A stretch of 64,000 nt of DNA from Streptomyces sp. B3I8 (GCF_030816915.1 NZ_JAUSYN010000002.1:5159501-5223500), one strand, 5' to 3'; shown: positions 8,793 to 17,472, counted from the stretch's first letter. Translations and numbers: made by a program. Notes: generated by a model not told the origin, from the letters alone.

Positions 8793-10232
8793 GTGAGCAC
8801 CGAACTGCGTCGTCTGCGCAACCACATCGACGGCGAATTCCGCGACGCCGCCGACGGACGGACCACCGAGGTGGTCAACCCCGTGACCGGTACGGCGTAC
8901 GCGACGGCGCCGCTGTCCGGGCAGGCGGACGTCGACGCCGCGATGGCCGCCGCCGCCGCGGCCTTCCCCGGCTGGCGGGACACCACCCCCGCCGAGCGCC
9001 AGAAGGCCCTGCTGAAGATCGCCGACGCGTTCGAGGAGCGCGCCGAGGAGCTCATCGCCGCCGAGGTGGAGAACACGGGCAAGCCGATCGGGCTGACCCG
9101 CACCGAGGAGATCCCGCCGATGATCGACCAGATCCGCTTCTTCGCGGGCGCGGCGCGGATGCTGGAGGGCCGCTCGGCCGGCGAGTACATGGAGGGACTG
9201 ACGTCCTTCGTGCGCCGCGAGCCGATCGGCGTCTGCGCGCAGGTGGCGCCCTGGAACTACCCGATGATGATGGCCGTCTGGAAGTTCGCCCCCGCGCTCG
9301 CGGCCGGCAACACGGTCGTGCTCAAGCCGTCCGACACCACCCCCGCCTCCACGGTCCTGATCGCCGACATCATCGGTTCGATCCTGCCCAAGGGCGTCTT
9401 CAACGTGCTCTGCGGCGACCGCGACACCGGCCGCCTGATGGTCGAGCACCCGACCCCGGCGATGGCCTCCATCACCGGCTCCGTACGGGCCGGCATGTCG
9501 GTCGCCGAGTCCGCGTCCCGGGACCTGAAGCGGGTCCACCTGGAACTCGGAGGCAAGGCCCCCGTCGTCGTCTTCGAGGACACCGACATCCCCAAGGCCG
9601 TCGAGGACATCTCGGTCGCCGGGTTCTTCAACGCCGGTCAGGACTGCACGGCGGCCACCCGCGTGCTCGTCCACGAGGCCATCCACGACGAGTTCGTCGC
9701 CGCGCTCGCCAAGGCCGCCGCCGAGACGAAGACCGGGCGTCCGGACGACGAGGACGTGCTGTACGGGCCGCTGAACAACCCCCAGCAGCTCAAGCAGGTC
9801 GCCGGGTTCGTCGAGCGGCTCCCCGCGCACGCCAAGGTCGAGGCGGGCGGACACCAGGTGGGCGACGAGGGGTACTTCTACGCCCCCACCGTCGTCTCCG
9901 GGCTCGTGCAGGACGACGAGATCATCCAGCAGGAGGTCTTCGGCCCGGTCATCACCGTGCAGTCCTTCCGGGACGAGGACCAGGCGGTGGAGTGGGCCAA
10001 CGGCGTCGACTACGCGCTGGCGTCGTCGGTGTGGACGAAGGACCACGGGCGGGCCATGCGGATGTCCAGGAAGCTGGACTTCGGGTGCGTGTGGATCAAC
10101 ACGCACATCCCGCTGGTGGCGGAGATGCCGCACGGGGGCTTCAAGAAGTCCGGCTACGGCAAGGACCTGTCGGCGTACGGGTTCGAGGACTACACGCGCG
10201 TGAAGCACGTGATGACGTCGCTCGACGTGTGA
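8793..10232 (+). CDS. Aldehyde dehydrogenase, probable gamma-aminobutyraldehyde dehydrogenase
   Basis: 479 residues from GTG at 8793, preceded by GGGAGG. It is an NAD(P)-dependent ALDH: NAD-site motif APWNYPMMM, catalytic Glu in LELGGKAP, catalytic Cys in NAGQDCTAAT, and a C-terminal HGGFKKSGYGKD. The QDCTA active site and IPLVAEMPHGG end resemble the PatD/betaine-aldehyde subgroup that oxidises aminoaldehydes. With the divergent aminotransferase it would convert putrescine to GABA. A second paralogue lies at 17473. A strong hairpin terminator follows. Confidence 0.87.
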   Translation: MSTELRRLRNHIDGEFRDAADGRTTEVVNPVTGTAYATAPLSGQADVDAAMAAAAAAFPGWRDTTPAERQKALLKIADAFEERAEELIAAEVENTGKPIGLTRTEEIPPMIDQIRFFAGAARMLEGRSAGEYMEGLTSFVRREPIGVCAQVAPWNYPMMMAVWKFAPALAAGNTVVLKPSDTTPASTVLIADIIGSILPKGVFNVLCGDRDTGRLMVEHPTPAMASITGSVRAGMSVAESASRDLKRVHLELGGKAPVVVFEDTDIPKAVEDISVAGFFNAGQDCTAATRVLVHEAIHDEFVAALAKAAAETKTGRPDDEDVLYGPLNNPQQLKQVAGFVERLPAHAKVEAGGHQVGDEGYFYAPTVVSGLVQDDEIIQQEVFGPVITVQSFRDEDQAVEWANGVDYALASSVWTKDHGRAMRMSRKLDFGCVWINTHIPLVAEMPHGGFKKSGYGKDLSAYGFEDYTRVKHVMTSLDV

Positions 10233-10242
10233 CACCCGCGGC

Positions 10243-10266
10243 GAGCGGGGGCGTGCGCCCCCGCTC
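10243..10266. terminator. Strong hairpin terminator
   Basis: Perfect 11-base arms GAGCGGGGGCG and CGCCCCCGCTC separated by TG. It lies 10 bases after the aldehyde dehydrogenase stop and before the end of the convergent glycerophosphodiesterase gene, so it may act on both. Confidence 0.7.
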
Positions 10267-10288
10267 ACGCCCGCGCCCGCCCGCGCCC

Positions 10289-10975
10289 TCAGAGGCGTTC
10301 CCGCAGCGCGTGCAGGGCGTCGACGCGGTTGGTGGTGAGCGAGTCGGCGCCCGCGGCCAGCAGACGGCGCATGGACCGCGGAGTGTCGGGGGTCCACGCC
10401 GAGAGCAGATGGCCGCTCCGGTGCACATGGACCGCCAGCTCGCGGGTGACCAGGCCGAACCGGTAGTTCAGCCAGCGCGGCCGCACCGCCTCCAGCAGCA
10501 CCGGGCGCGGCGGGGCCAGGGATGTCCAGGTCAGCGCGATCTCGGCGGCCGGGTCGGTGGAGCGCACCGTGAGCATCGCGGGCGCGCCGGCGCAGTAGTA
10601 CGCGCGCTCCTGCGCCTCGCACTCCCGTACGACGTCCAGTACCCGCCGCACCGACCGGGCGTCGGGGGCGCCGGGCAGGTCGATCAGCACGCGGCTGTCG
10701 GCCGTCGCCGCCAGCGCCTCGGCGAGCGTCGGCACCCCGCCGTCCGTCAGCCCGCGCACCTCCGCCGCGGACAGCGAAGCCAGCGGTCGGTCGTGCCCCC
10801 ACAGCCGCGTCAGTGTGCCGTCGTGCAGAAGGACGGGGACCCCGTCCCGGGTGAGCCGCACGTCGAACTCCACCGCGTCCGCGCCCCGCCGGAGCGCGGA
10901 CCGCAGCGAGTCGAGCGTGTTCTCACGGAAGCGGTAGGGATCGCCGCGGTGGGCGACGGCGGTGAAGGTCTGCAT
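10289..10975 (-). CDS. Glycerophosphodiester phosphodiesterase family protein
   Basis: 228 residues from ATG at 10975; an ATG nine bases upstream is equally possible. The GDPD TIM-barrel motifs are present: AHRGDPYRFRENT with the catalytic His and Arg, AVEFDVRLTRDGVPVLLHD with metal-binding Glu and Asp and the second catalytic His, and a C-terminal SAWTPDTP and TTNRVDAL. It hydrolyses glycerophosphodiesters to glycerol 3-phosphate and alcohols. No signal peptide is visible, so it is probably cytoplasmic. It ends close to the convergent aldehyde dehydrogenase and lies 74 bases downstream of the deaminase gene on the same strand. Confidence 0.87.
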   Translation of the reverse strand: MQTFTAVAHRGDPYRFRENTLDSLRSALRRGADAVEFDVRLTRDGVPVLLHDGTLTRLWGHDRPLASLSAAEVRGLTDGGVPTLAEALAATADSRVLIDLPGAPDARSVRRVLDVVRECEAQERAYYCAGAPAMLTVRSTDPAAEIALTWTSLAPPRPVLLEAVRPRWLNYRFGLVTRELAVHVHRSGHLLSAWTPDTPRSMRRLLAAGADSLTTNRVDALHALRERL

Positions 10976-11049
10976 GCCGGCCATTGTGACCGGCCGCCGC
11001 CCGGTACCCCACGCCGCCCGCCGCACGGCGGGCCGTTCCGCGCCGGGCC

Positions 11050-12117
11050 TCAGACAGCGGCGTCCCACGCGCTCAGGTACGCGTCGATCTCCGTCGCGAT
11101 GCGTACCTTGCCCGCCGGATCGAGGAAGGACGCCTCCACCGCGTTCTTCGCCAGCGCCGCGACGCCCCGCTCGTCCAGGTCCAACAGGCGCGCGGCCACC
11201 GCGTACTCCGTGTTGAGGTCGGTGCCGAACATCGGCGGGTCGTCCGAGTTCACGGTGACCAGTACGCCGGCGTCCACGAACGCCCGGATCGGATGCTCGT
11301 CGAGCGTGGCCACCGCGCGGGTGGCGATGTTCGACGTCGGGCAGACCTCCAGCGGGATGCGGTGCTCGGCCAGGTGCGCCAGCAGCTTCGGGTCGCGGGC
11401 CGAGCTGGTGCCGTGCCCGATGCGCTCGGCGCGCAGCTCGCGCAGCGCGTCCCACACCGTCTCGGGGCCGGTCGTCTCGCCGGCGTGCGGCACGGAGCGC
11501 AGACCGGCCGCGATCGCCCGGTCGAAGTACGGCTTGAACTGCGGGCGCGGCACGCCGATCTCCGGCCCGCCGAGGCCGAAGGAGACCAGCCCCTCCGGGC
11601 GGATCCGGTCGTCGGTCGCCAGCCGCGCCGTCTCCTCCGCCGACTCCAGCCCCGCCTCGCCGGGAATGTCGAAGCACCAGCGCAGCACCGTGCCGAACTC
11701 CGCCTCCGCGGACTTGCGGGCGTCCTCGATCGCGTCCATGAACGCCCGCTCGTCGATCCCCCGGCGCACGGTCGAGGAGAACGGGGTGAGGGTCAGCTCG
11801 GCGTAGCGGACCTGCTGACGGGCCAGGTCGCGGGCCACCTCGTAGGTCAGCAGCCGCACGTCCTCCGGGGTGCGGATCAGGTCGACGACGGACAGGTACA
11901 CCTGGATGAAGTGGGCGAAGTCCGTGAACGTGAAGTAGTCGGCCAGGGCCTCGGGGTCACTGGGCACCTGGGAATCGGGGTGGCGGGCGGCCAACTCCGA
12001 GACGATGCGGGGGGAGGCGGACCCGACGTGGTGCACGTGCAGTTCCGCCTTGGGGAGACCGGCGATGAAGGCCCGCAGATCGCGGGCGCCGGACGTGCTG
12101 CGAAGGTCGGTGGACAA
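11050..12117 (-). CDS. Adenosine deaminase family protein (possibly 6-aminodeoxyfutalosine deaminase)
   Basis: 355 residues from TTG at 12117, chosen because GGGGAGG lies just upstream and translation then begins STDLRSTSG. The amidohydrolase metal site is HVHHVGS at the first strand, with catalytic HAGETTG, ERIGHGT and NSDDPPMFGTDLN motifs intact. Classical adenosine deaminases read HVHLDG at the first site, so HVHHVGS marks a subgroup. From memory, actinobacterial members of this subgroup were shown to deaminate 6-aminodeoxyfutalosine in menaquinone synthesis, which would make this part of the futalosine pathway rather than purine salvage. That substrate is an inference. Confidence 0.83.
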   Translation of the reverse strand: MSTDLRSTSGARDLRAFIAGLPKAELHVHHVGSASPRIVSELAARHPDSQVPSDPEALADYFTFTDFAHFIQVYLSVVDLIRTPEDVRLLTYEVARDLARQQVRYAELTLTPFSSTVRRGIDERAFMDAIEDARKSAEAEFGTVLRWCFDIPGEAGLESAEETARLATDDRIRPEGLVSFGLGGPEIGVPRPQFKPYFDRAIAAGLRSVPHAGETTGPETVWDALRELRAERIGHGTSSARDPKLLAHLAEHRIPLEVCPTSNIATRAVATLDEHPIRAFVDAGVLVTVNSDDPPMFGTDLNTEYAVAARLLDLDERGVAALAKNAVEASFLDPAGKVRIATEIDAYLSAWDAAV

Positions 12118-12325
12118 GGTCCCTCCCCGGGGAACGGCGCACCGCCTGCGCCGGTCGCGAAGGGAAGACCGCAGTGGGGCGCGGGGTGCGGGTGATCGGC
12201 TGATCGATGACTCGACGGTCATCGTAGGCGGCGGGCCGGGGAGAGGAGGGAGCGCCCCCGGCGGCCACGAGGGACGGTTGCCCTGGCCGTAGCATGACGG
12301 AACGTTTCAACAGAGGGGACCCAGC

Positions 12326-13303
12326 ATGTCCGACGACGCGCGGGCGTCGCACACGTCCGAGGACGCCGCCGCCCCGGACCCGTGGGCGCCGCCGGACTCC
12401 GCCGGGTCCCCCGCGCCCGGAGCGGCGCCGCGCCTGGACAAGGCCGGCGACGCACCCGGCGCACACGCCTGGGCGCCCCCCGCGGGAACGGCTCCGGGGC
12501 GCGCGGACGAGGACGCCCCGGGCGCCCTGATACCCGGCTCCAGCGTGCCGCCGGCTCCGCAGGACACCGTGATCGGCCTGCCGCCGGACACGGCCGCCCC
12601 GACGCTGCCGGGAGGCACGGCACCGGCAGACTCGGTGCACGACCAGGCCACGGTGGCGGGCATGCCGCCGGTCCCCGCGCCGCACTTCTCTGCCACACCC
12701 CCGGTGCCGCCGCCGGCCCCCGCGCCGATGCCGACGCCCGGGCCGGCGGTGCCGCCGGTGGCCGGTTACCCGGCGCCGCCGTACGCGGGTGCGGGTGGTG
12801 CGGGCGGCGGCGCCGGCTACGGCGGGCACGGCGGGTACGTTCCGCCGCCACCGGTGGGGCCCGAAGGCCCCGGCCAGGTCCCGTACGGGTACCCGCAGTA
12901 CCCGGGCGCGGCCGGCGGCTACGGCGGCCCGGGCTACGGGCCGCAGGCCGGACCCGGCGCCTACCCGTGGGGCGGGATGCCGCTCGCCCCCCAGAACGGG
13001 GTGAGCACCGCGTCCCTGGTGCTCGGCATCATCACGGTGGTCATCTTCTGCCTGTGGCCGGTCTCGATCCTCCTCGGCGTGCTCGCCGTGATCCTCGGGA
13101 TCGTGGGGCGCCGCCGGGCCGGCCGGGGCGAGTCCACGAACCCCGGGCAGGCACTGGCGGGGATCATCTGCGGGGCGGTGGGCGCGCTGCTGGGCGTGGC
13201 CCTGATGTTGTTCATCTTCCTCGCGCCGGACGACACGGACGAGAGCCCCTGGCCTCTCGACGAGGGATACAACACCACCCTGACCCTCCCCACCCCACGC
13301 TGA
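12326..13303 (+). CDS. Proline/glycine-rich membrane protein with DUF4190-type C-terminus
   Basis: 325 residues; ATG at 12326 follows AGAGGGG. Residues 1-225 are low-complexity Ala/Pro/Gly, with YGG and PGYG repeats close to the membrane segment, and are probably disordered and cytoplasmic. The C-terminal 90 residues hold two hydrophobic helices (ASLVLGIITVVIFCLWPVS... and QALAGIICGAVGALLGVAL) separated by a basic RRRAGRGES loop, the typical DUF4190 arrangement. Function is unknown; such proteins are abundant in Streptomyces. It is monocistronic and divergent from the deaminase gene. Confidence 0.75.
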   Translation: MSDDARASHTSEDAAAPDPWAPPDSAGSPAPGAAPRLDKAGDAPGAHAWAPPAGTAPGRADEDAPGALIPGSSVPPAPQDTVIGLPPDTAAPTLPGGTAPADSVHDQATVAGMPPVPAPHFSATPPVPPPAPAPMPTPGPAVPPVAGYPAPPYAGAGGAGGGAGYGGHGGYVPPPPVGPEGPGQVPYGYPQYPGAAGGYGGPGYGPQAGPGAYPWGGMPLAPQNGVSTASLVLGIITVVIFCLWPVSILLGVLAVILGIVGRRRAGRGESTNPGQALAGIICGAVGALLGVALMLFIFLAPDDTDESPWPLDEGYNTTLTLPTPR

Positions 13304-13320
13304 GCACGGGCCTCCCGGGG

Positions 13321-13410
13321 GCGCGGGGAACTGCGCGAACGCCCCGACGGGCCCGCACCGACCCACGCACGGCGACCACCGACCTCAGGTGCGCGTGGGG
13401 AACTGCGCAG
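13321..13410. repeat. Two copies of a dispersed GC-rich palindromic repeat
   Basis: GCGCGGGGAACTGCGCGA at 13321-13338 and GCGCGTGGGGAACTGCGCAG at 13391-13410. They belong to a family also present at 26553, 33581, 33678, 48211 and 56121-56156 (core CGCGGGGAACYGCGCG). Confidence 0.6.
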
Positions 13411-13474
13411 CCCCCCACGCGCCCGCACGAACCCCCGCCCCCCAATTCCGCCCCCCTCCGGCGGACGCCGCTCG

Positions 13475-14032
13475 TCACCCGCGCAACCGCTCCCTCGCCA
13501 CCATCAGGGCGAAGCCCAACTCGTTCCCGCCCCGCCACCGCTCCGGATCCCCCGCCGCCTCGCCGCCCGCCGCGAGGCCGATGCCCCAGACGCGGTCCAG
13601 CGGGCTCGCCTCCACCAGCACACGCTCCCCGGTGCCGAGGAGGAACTCCCGCAGGCCCTCGTCCGCCCCGAACTTGTGCACGCTGCCCTCGACCACGATC
13701 CGGAACCGCTCGCGCCGCCACACGGCCTCGTCGAACCCCCGCACCTGCCGGCCGGCCTTCTTCGCCTGCGCCGGGTGCGGTGCCGCCAGGGCCAGCCGCT
13801 CCGCCTCCGCGTCGCCGAACAGGCGGGCCTTCGCGGCCATCATCCAGTGCTCCGCCGTCGCGTACCCGACGCCGTCCACGGTGAACGGCGAGGGCCACCA
13901 CTGGCTCAGACAGCTCGCCCCCAGGTGCCCGCCGGGCCGCTCCTGGTGGCCCCAGAAGTACAGGTACTTCACGCGCGCCCCCGCGCGGACCGCCGTCAGC
14001 AGGGCGTCCCGGGAAGCGATCGTCGTCGTCAT
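13475..14032 (-). CDS. NADAR family protein (YbiA-like)
   Basis: 185 residues from ATG at 14032. It has the NADAR/YbiA pattern: YLYFWGHQ near the N-terminus, LSQWWPSPFTVDG, then ATAEHWMMAAKARLF with conserved His and Lys, and FDEAVWRRERF. The family includes N-glycosidases acting on ADP-ribosylated guanine and on riboflavin-pathway intermediates, and it occurs in NAD and ADP-ribose conflict systems. Here it is a single gene without a toxin partner. The longer upstream frame has no family character. Confidence 0.85.
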   Translation of the reverse strand: MTTTIASRDALLTAVRAGARVKYLYFWGHQERPGGHLGASCLSQWWPSPFTVDGVGYATAEHWMMAAKARLFGDAEAERLALAAPHPAQAKKAGRQVRGFDEAVWRRERFRIVVEGSVHKFGADEGLREFLLGTGERVLVEASPLDRVWGIGLAAGGEAAGDPERWRGGNELGFALMVARERLRG

Positions 14033-14191
14033 GCGGGCGAGTCTGGCAGGGCCCTCGGGAACATCGGAACGGGAATCAGCGGTAGCGGGGCGATCTTGAT
14101 TCCGGTTCGGTGAGGTGGACCACCGACCACCGACCACCGAGCAGACCCGAACGATTCGGGGTCCCGCACCGTCTCATTGTGCGGGGGCCGG

Positions 14192-14713
14192 TCAGGCGGC
14201 CGGCACGGTGCCGGGCTGGTCATGCGCATTTGCCGCCGCGTTGATCTGCTCTGTGCCCGCCTGGGTGAGGAAGACCCACGTCCCGTAGACGCCCCACGTG
14301 AGGCCGAGCAGCGCACTCGCGGCGTAGAAGCCCATTCCGTCGGTGGAGCCGACAGTGGCGAACAGTCCGGCGGCGGCGATGCCCGCGGCGAACACGACGA
14401 GCGCGACGACGAGGAGGGGCCGCGCACGGTGGGACGTGCCACGGCGGGCCGCGTGGTCGAGCACCGAGAGCAGACTTGCGCTCGCTGCCGCGGCGACCAG
14501 CAGTTCGACCCCGAGCGCCCAGGTCGGCTGCGGCAGGGTGACCAGCGATGCGGTGACTGTGGTTGTCAGGAACAGGGAGACGGTCTGCGCGGCGCGGTTG
14601 CGGTATTCCTGGGAGGTGGCGACGACGTCGAAGCGGAAGGCGACAACGATGAACGTGAGGCCGGTGAGGCCGGCGGCGCTTCCGCCGACGGTTGCGGCGA
14701 ACGTGGTCCACAT
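14192..14713 (-). CDS. Small integral membrane protein of unknown function
   Basis: 173 residues from ATG at 14713, preceded by GGAG. About five hydrophobic helices are visible, starting with MWTTFAATVGGSAAGLTGLTFIVVAF, followed by a basic loop, then segments such as SLFLTTTVTASLVTLP and LLVVALVVFAAGIAAAGLFA. Its start GSAAGLTGLTFI... resembles bacterial membrane proteins annotated only as hypothetical. It belongs to the accessory patch with lower GC and lies 97 bases downstream of the hydrolase gene on the same strand. Confidence 0.7.
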   Translation of the reverse strand: MWTTFAATVGGSAAGLTGLTFIVVAFRFDVVATSQEYRNRAAQTVSLFLTTTVTASLVTLPQPTWALGVELLVAAAASASLLSVLDHAARRGTSHRARPLLVVALVVFAAGIAAAGLFATVGSTDGMGFYAASALLGLTWGVYGTWVFLTQAGTEQINAAANAHDQPGTVPAA

Positions 14714-14810
14714 GGCGGTTGCTCCTGTGCGATCTGCGCTGGGGTGAAAGGTCTCGGTGCGCTGAGGTGCGGTGGGCGGCGGCCCTCGCGCCGCCGCCCA
14801 CCTCGCGGAA

Positions 14811-15785
14811 CTACCTCGTTTCGACCATGGCCATCGGGTTCTCACCGTTCTCCAGGGCGTTCACCGCGTTCTTCCAGGACGGGTCGGCCGCATAGAGCCG
14901 GCTGCGCAAGTAGGCCCACACGAGAGCCCGCAGGGTCGCCACGCGCTCGGGATTCTCGTCGTCCGTCTCTGCCGCGTCGTATCCGGAAATGCCACCGAAG
15001 ATGTGACCGGCGCCGTACATGGTCACCATGGTCTTGTTTCCGCCGGGGCTGGCCGAGTAGGCGTCAGCACGGTAGCTGAGCCGATCGGAGAAGTTGGGGT
15101 TGAGGTCCTGATCGCCCACGATGATCAGGCCGGTGCCTGTCATCTGCTCGAAGTCGGTGTAATACAGCACCGGGTAGTTCGTCCTGGCCCACTCGGCGAA
15201 GTGCTCGTCGTTGCCGATGCCCGGAGCTCCGATGAGCACTCCCGCCTTGACACGAGAGTCGGAGAGGTCCTTCGGCCGGTCGTCGTCCGGGTCCAGCATC
15301 CGGGCTCCGAGGAGGAGAGAGACGGTGTTGCCGCCCAGGGAGTGTCCTACGGCGCCGACACGGTCCCTGTCGATCCGCCGTTCGGCAAGACCGGGGACGG
15401 CGGCCTCGATGTCGTCGAGGCGGTCGAGGATGTTGTGCATGTCGGTGGCGCGGTCACGCCAGAACAGGGGCGCGTCCTTGAGGTCGGTATCGCGCAGACC
15501 GAGGGCCGTCGAGTCCAGGTGGGTCGGCTGGATGACCGCGAACCCGTGGGCGGCGAAGAAGTTCGCCAGCGGCCCGTAGCCGTTGTAGGAGGACAGGAAG
15601 TTCGCCGGCCCGTGCCCGTGGGACAGGAGAATGAGCGGCAGATCGGTGCCGTTCGCGGGGATCGACACCTTGACCTGCAGCGGCACGGGCCGGCCGGGAA
15701 CGTCGAGGGTGACGGGGTGGTAAGTGAGGACGGGTTGCGACGCGTTGACCGGGATGTCGGCGGCGTCGCTGTACGGTTTGCTCAT
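14811..15785 (-). CDS. Alpha/beta hydrolase (chlorophyllase/PETase-like fold)
   Basis: 324 residues from ATG at 15785, preceded by GAGAGGG. Serine hydrolase motifs are present: the oxyanion-hole stretch LLSHGHGPANF, nucleophile elbow GHSLGG, acid in IIVGDQDLNPN, and catalytic His in YGAGHIFGG. No clear signal peptide is seen. The layout resembles platelet-activating-factor acetylhydrolase, chlorophyllase and dienelactone-hydrolase-like enzymes acting on esters. It is divergent from an AraC regulator 301 bases away, which probably controls it; a close variant of this hydrolase/AraC pair could be a small substrate-inducible module. Codon use is less GC-biased than in the neighbours. Confidence 0.8.
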   Translation of the reverse strand: MSKPYSDAADIPVNASQPVLTYHPVTLDVPGRPVPLQVKVSIPANGTDLPLILLSHGHGPANFLSSYNGYGPLANFFAAHGFAVIQPTHLDSTALGLRDTDLKDAPLFWRDRATDMHNILDRLDDIEAAVPGLAERRIDRDRVGAVGHSLGGNTVSLLLGARMLDPDDDRPKDLSDSRVKAGVLIGAPGIGNDEHFAEWARTNYPVLYYTDFEQMTGTGLIIVGDQDLNPNFSDRLSYRADAYSASPGGNKTMVTMYGAGHIFGGISGYDAAETDDENPERVATLRALVWAYLRSRLYAADPSWKNAVNALENGENPMAMVETR

Positions 15786-16086
15786 CGGAGCCCTCTCAAG
15801 AGTCGGTGTCGACATAGCGCTTGTCGCAACTGGCGGTAGGCCTTTGATCGGCGGTCGTGGCCGTGAGCCTGATGGTTCAGGGCCCCAGCCCGGCACCTGG
15901 GGCGGTGTGGACGGTGATCCCCGCAGTGGTGCACAGATCTCGGCAGGTGCTCGTCCCGCGGTCTGACGGCGGGGGAGGGCGACTGGCTCAACCTTCGACT
16001 GTCGTGCCTCCCTGGCCCGACGGAAGCGCTTGTCCTGACGGAAACTGTAAGATCGATCGAACAAGCCGAACTAGGGCGAAAATGAC
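15786..16086. promoter_or_regulatory. Divergent promoter region of hydrolase and AraC genes
   Basis: 301 bases between divergent genes, lower in GC than the surroundings. No small gene is convincing. Promoters for both genes and the binding site of the AraC protein are expected here; I cannot identify a repeat pair with confidence. Confidence 0.4.
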
Positions 16087-16896
16087 ATGGCCGAATCCGC
16101 GATCGATGGGCGCCGAAGAGCACGGTTCGGAGTCGAGAGCCTGGTTGTGCGCGTGGCCGATGGTGACTTCCCGACCGCTGTGAACGGCGGGTACACCGTC
16201 AAGATCACGCATGGCGGCTCCGCACCCCCTTTCCAGTACCTCGGGCGAACCCAAGGGCCCCCCGTTCCTGGCGCGGTGACGGTGATCGAGCCCCATGAGG
16301 TCGTGAGCTGCCTCGAACAGGACAAAGCCGACGCTGACGGCCAGGCCATTGTGCAACTGATGTTCCTTGACGCCGCTCTCATGCCCCTCGGCACAGGCCG
16401 GCCGCGCTTTCACGAGGTGACCTATTCGGACCGCGGCCTCTTCGACGGCATCGCTGCGCTGCACAGGGATCTGGCGCACGGCGAGGACGAGTTGGATCTC
16501 GAGTCGTCGCTGATCCACTTGCTGAACGTCCTGCTCGCCAGGCATGCGGATGCACCCGACGCAGCGAGTCCGACACTTCGTCCTCGAGCGCTTGATCGAG
16601 TACGAGAGATGCTGCACAGCCAACTGGACTCCAACATCAAGCTCGACGACCTCGCGGCAGTCGCCGGTTGCAGCAAACGCCATCTGATCAGGAGTTTCCG
16701 GCAGGCCTACGGGGTCCCACCGCACCACTACCGGACCCTGTTGCGCTTGGCCGACGCCAAGTCCATGCTGATCGCGGGACGATCCGTGGCAGAGACCGCC
16801 GCCGAGCTCGGTTACTGTGACCAGAGCCAGCTCAACCGTCACTTCAGGCGGCGGTTCGGCATGAGCGCAGGCGGCTATGCCAGGACCGTGCGGTAG
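16087..16896 (+). CDS. AraC family transcriptional regulator
   Basis: 269 residues. The N-terminal 150 residues are a cupin-like sensing domain with no recognisable ligand motif (ends near HEVVSCLEQDKADADGQ and the helical LIHLLNVLLARH). The C-terminal 100 residues hold two helix-turn-helix units: IKLDDLAAVAGCSKRHLIRSFRQAYGVPP and RSVAETAAELGYCDQSQLNRHFRRRFG, the AraC/XylS signature. It is encoded divergently from the hydrolase and is its likely regulator. The ribosome-binding site is weak. Base composition is lower in GC than the housekeeping genes, as for the adjacent hydrolase. Confidence 0.87.
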   Translation: MAESAIDGRRRARFGVESLVVRVADGDFPTAVNGGYTVKITHGGSAPPFQYLGRTQGPPVPGAVTVIEPHEVVSCLEQDKADADGQAIVQLMFLDAALMPLGTGRPRFHEVTYSDRGLFDGIAALHRDLAHGEDELDLESSLIHLLNVLLARHADAPDAASPTLRPRALDRVREMLHSQLDSNIKLDDLAAVAGCSKRHLIRSFRQAYGVPPHHYRTLLRLADAKSMLIAGRSVAETAAELGYCDQSQLNRHFRRRFGMSAGGYARTVR

Positions 16897-17048
16897 ACCT
16901 GCGATGTCTTGGCCGGACCGCCACTTTGCCGGCCTCCAGGGAAAGCGCTGACCGGTTCGGGGCGCCTCTGACGTCCGCATCCGCCATGACGGCGTCGAAC
17001 GACCATGGCACCTCAAAGGCGGTGCCCCCCTCGGGCAGGAACGCGACC
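16897..17048. other. Intergenic region before recombinase remnant
   Basis: No gene seen. It joins the AraC gene to the recombinase remnant and probably contains decayed recombinase sequence that I cannot align. Confidence 0.3.
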
Positions 17049-17279
17049 CCGCTCGACGCGCTCGCCGGGCACGGCATCCCGAGGGACAGGATCCGCAGCG
17101 AGAGGACCAGCACCCGGGCGCTGGTCCGGCCCGCCTTCGAGGAGGCGCTGAAGACCGCGCGGGAGGTCAAGACGTACGCCGCCCACTGCCGGGTCGTCTT
17201 CACCGCCTACGTGATGAAGAGGCCGGGCCGCGACGCCGCCGGGTTCACCGTGCCCGCCGACCACCTCACCGCCCACGGC
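17049..17279 (+). pseudogene. Serine recombinase (resolvase) remnant
   Basis: The frame encodes LDALAGHGIPRDRI, SERTSTR, RPAFEEALKTAREVK, CRVVFTAYVMKRPGRDAA and ADHLTAHG in the order expected for the middle of the resolvase catalytic domain (helix after the QLDAL motif, RPEFE, the KRLGRDA loop). The start with the catalytic Ser (YARVST) and the downstream ETERE helix and DNA-binding domain are missing, and MKRP replaces the usual MKRL. It is therefore a decayed fragment of a transposon or phage resolvase. It marks the edge of the accessory patch at 14.2-17.3 kb. Confidence 0.65.
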
Positions 17280-17345
17280 CGGCCGGCAGAGAGCCACGAC
17301 GGCTCCCCACCCCTTTCCGCCGCCCCCGCACCCGCCTCCTCGACA

Positions 17346-17407
17346 GATTCCGTCGCTTAACCAAAAGGCAACAACGGAATCACTTGTTGACGACAGCTTG
17401 CTCTGTC
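17346..17407. promoter_or_regulatory. Operator-like cluster of inverted repeats upstream of the polyamine operon
   Basis: Three inverted pairs lie together 66-127 bases before the operon start: GATTCCGT (17346-17353) with ACGGAATC (17374-17381), CAACAA (17369-17374) with TTGTTG (17384-17389), and GACAG (17392-17396) with CTGTC (17403-17407). A TTGACG hexamer (from 17387) that could be a -35 box overlaps them. Confidence 0.5.
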
Positions 17408-17472
17408 AGGATCGGCACCCATATCGAGATTCGGCCACGCCATTCCATCGCGGGGACTCGGAGGAGAGCGGT

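Noticed and set aside
13475..14032. NADAR gene as part of a toxin-antitoxin or anti-phage pair
   Set aside because: The neighbours are an unrelated DUF4190-like protein and a lower-GC membrane protein; no ADP-ribosyltransferase is adjacent.
16926..17048. Functional small gene 16926-17360
   Set aside because: The central part is a resolvase fragment without its catalytic Ser region or DNA-binding domain, and both flanks lack protein character.
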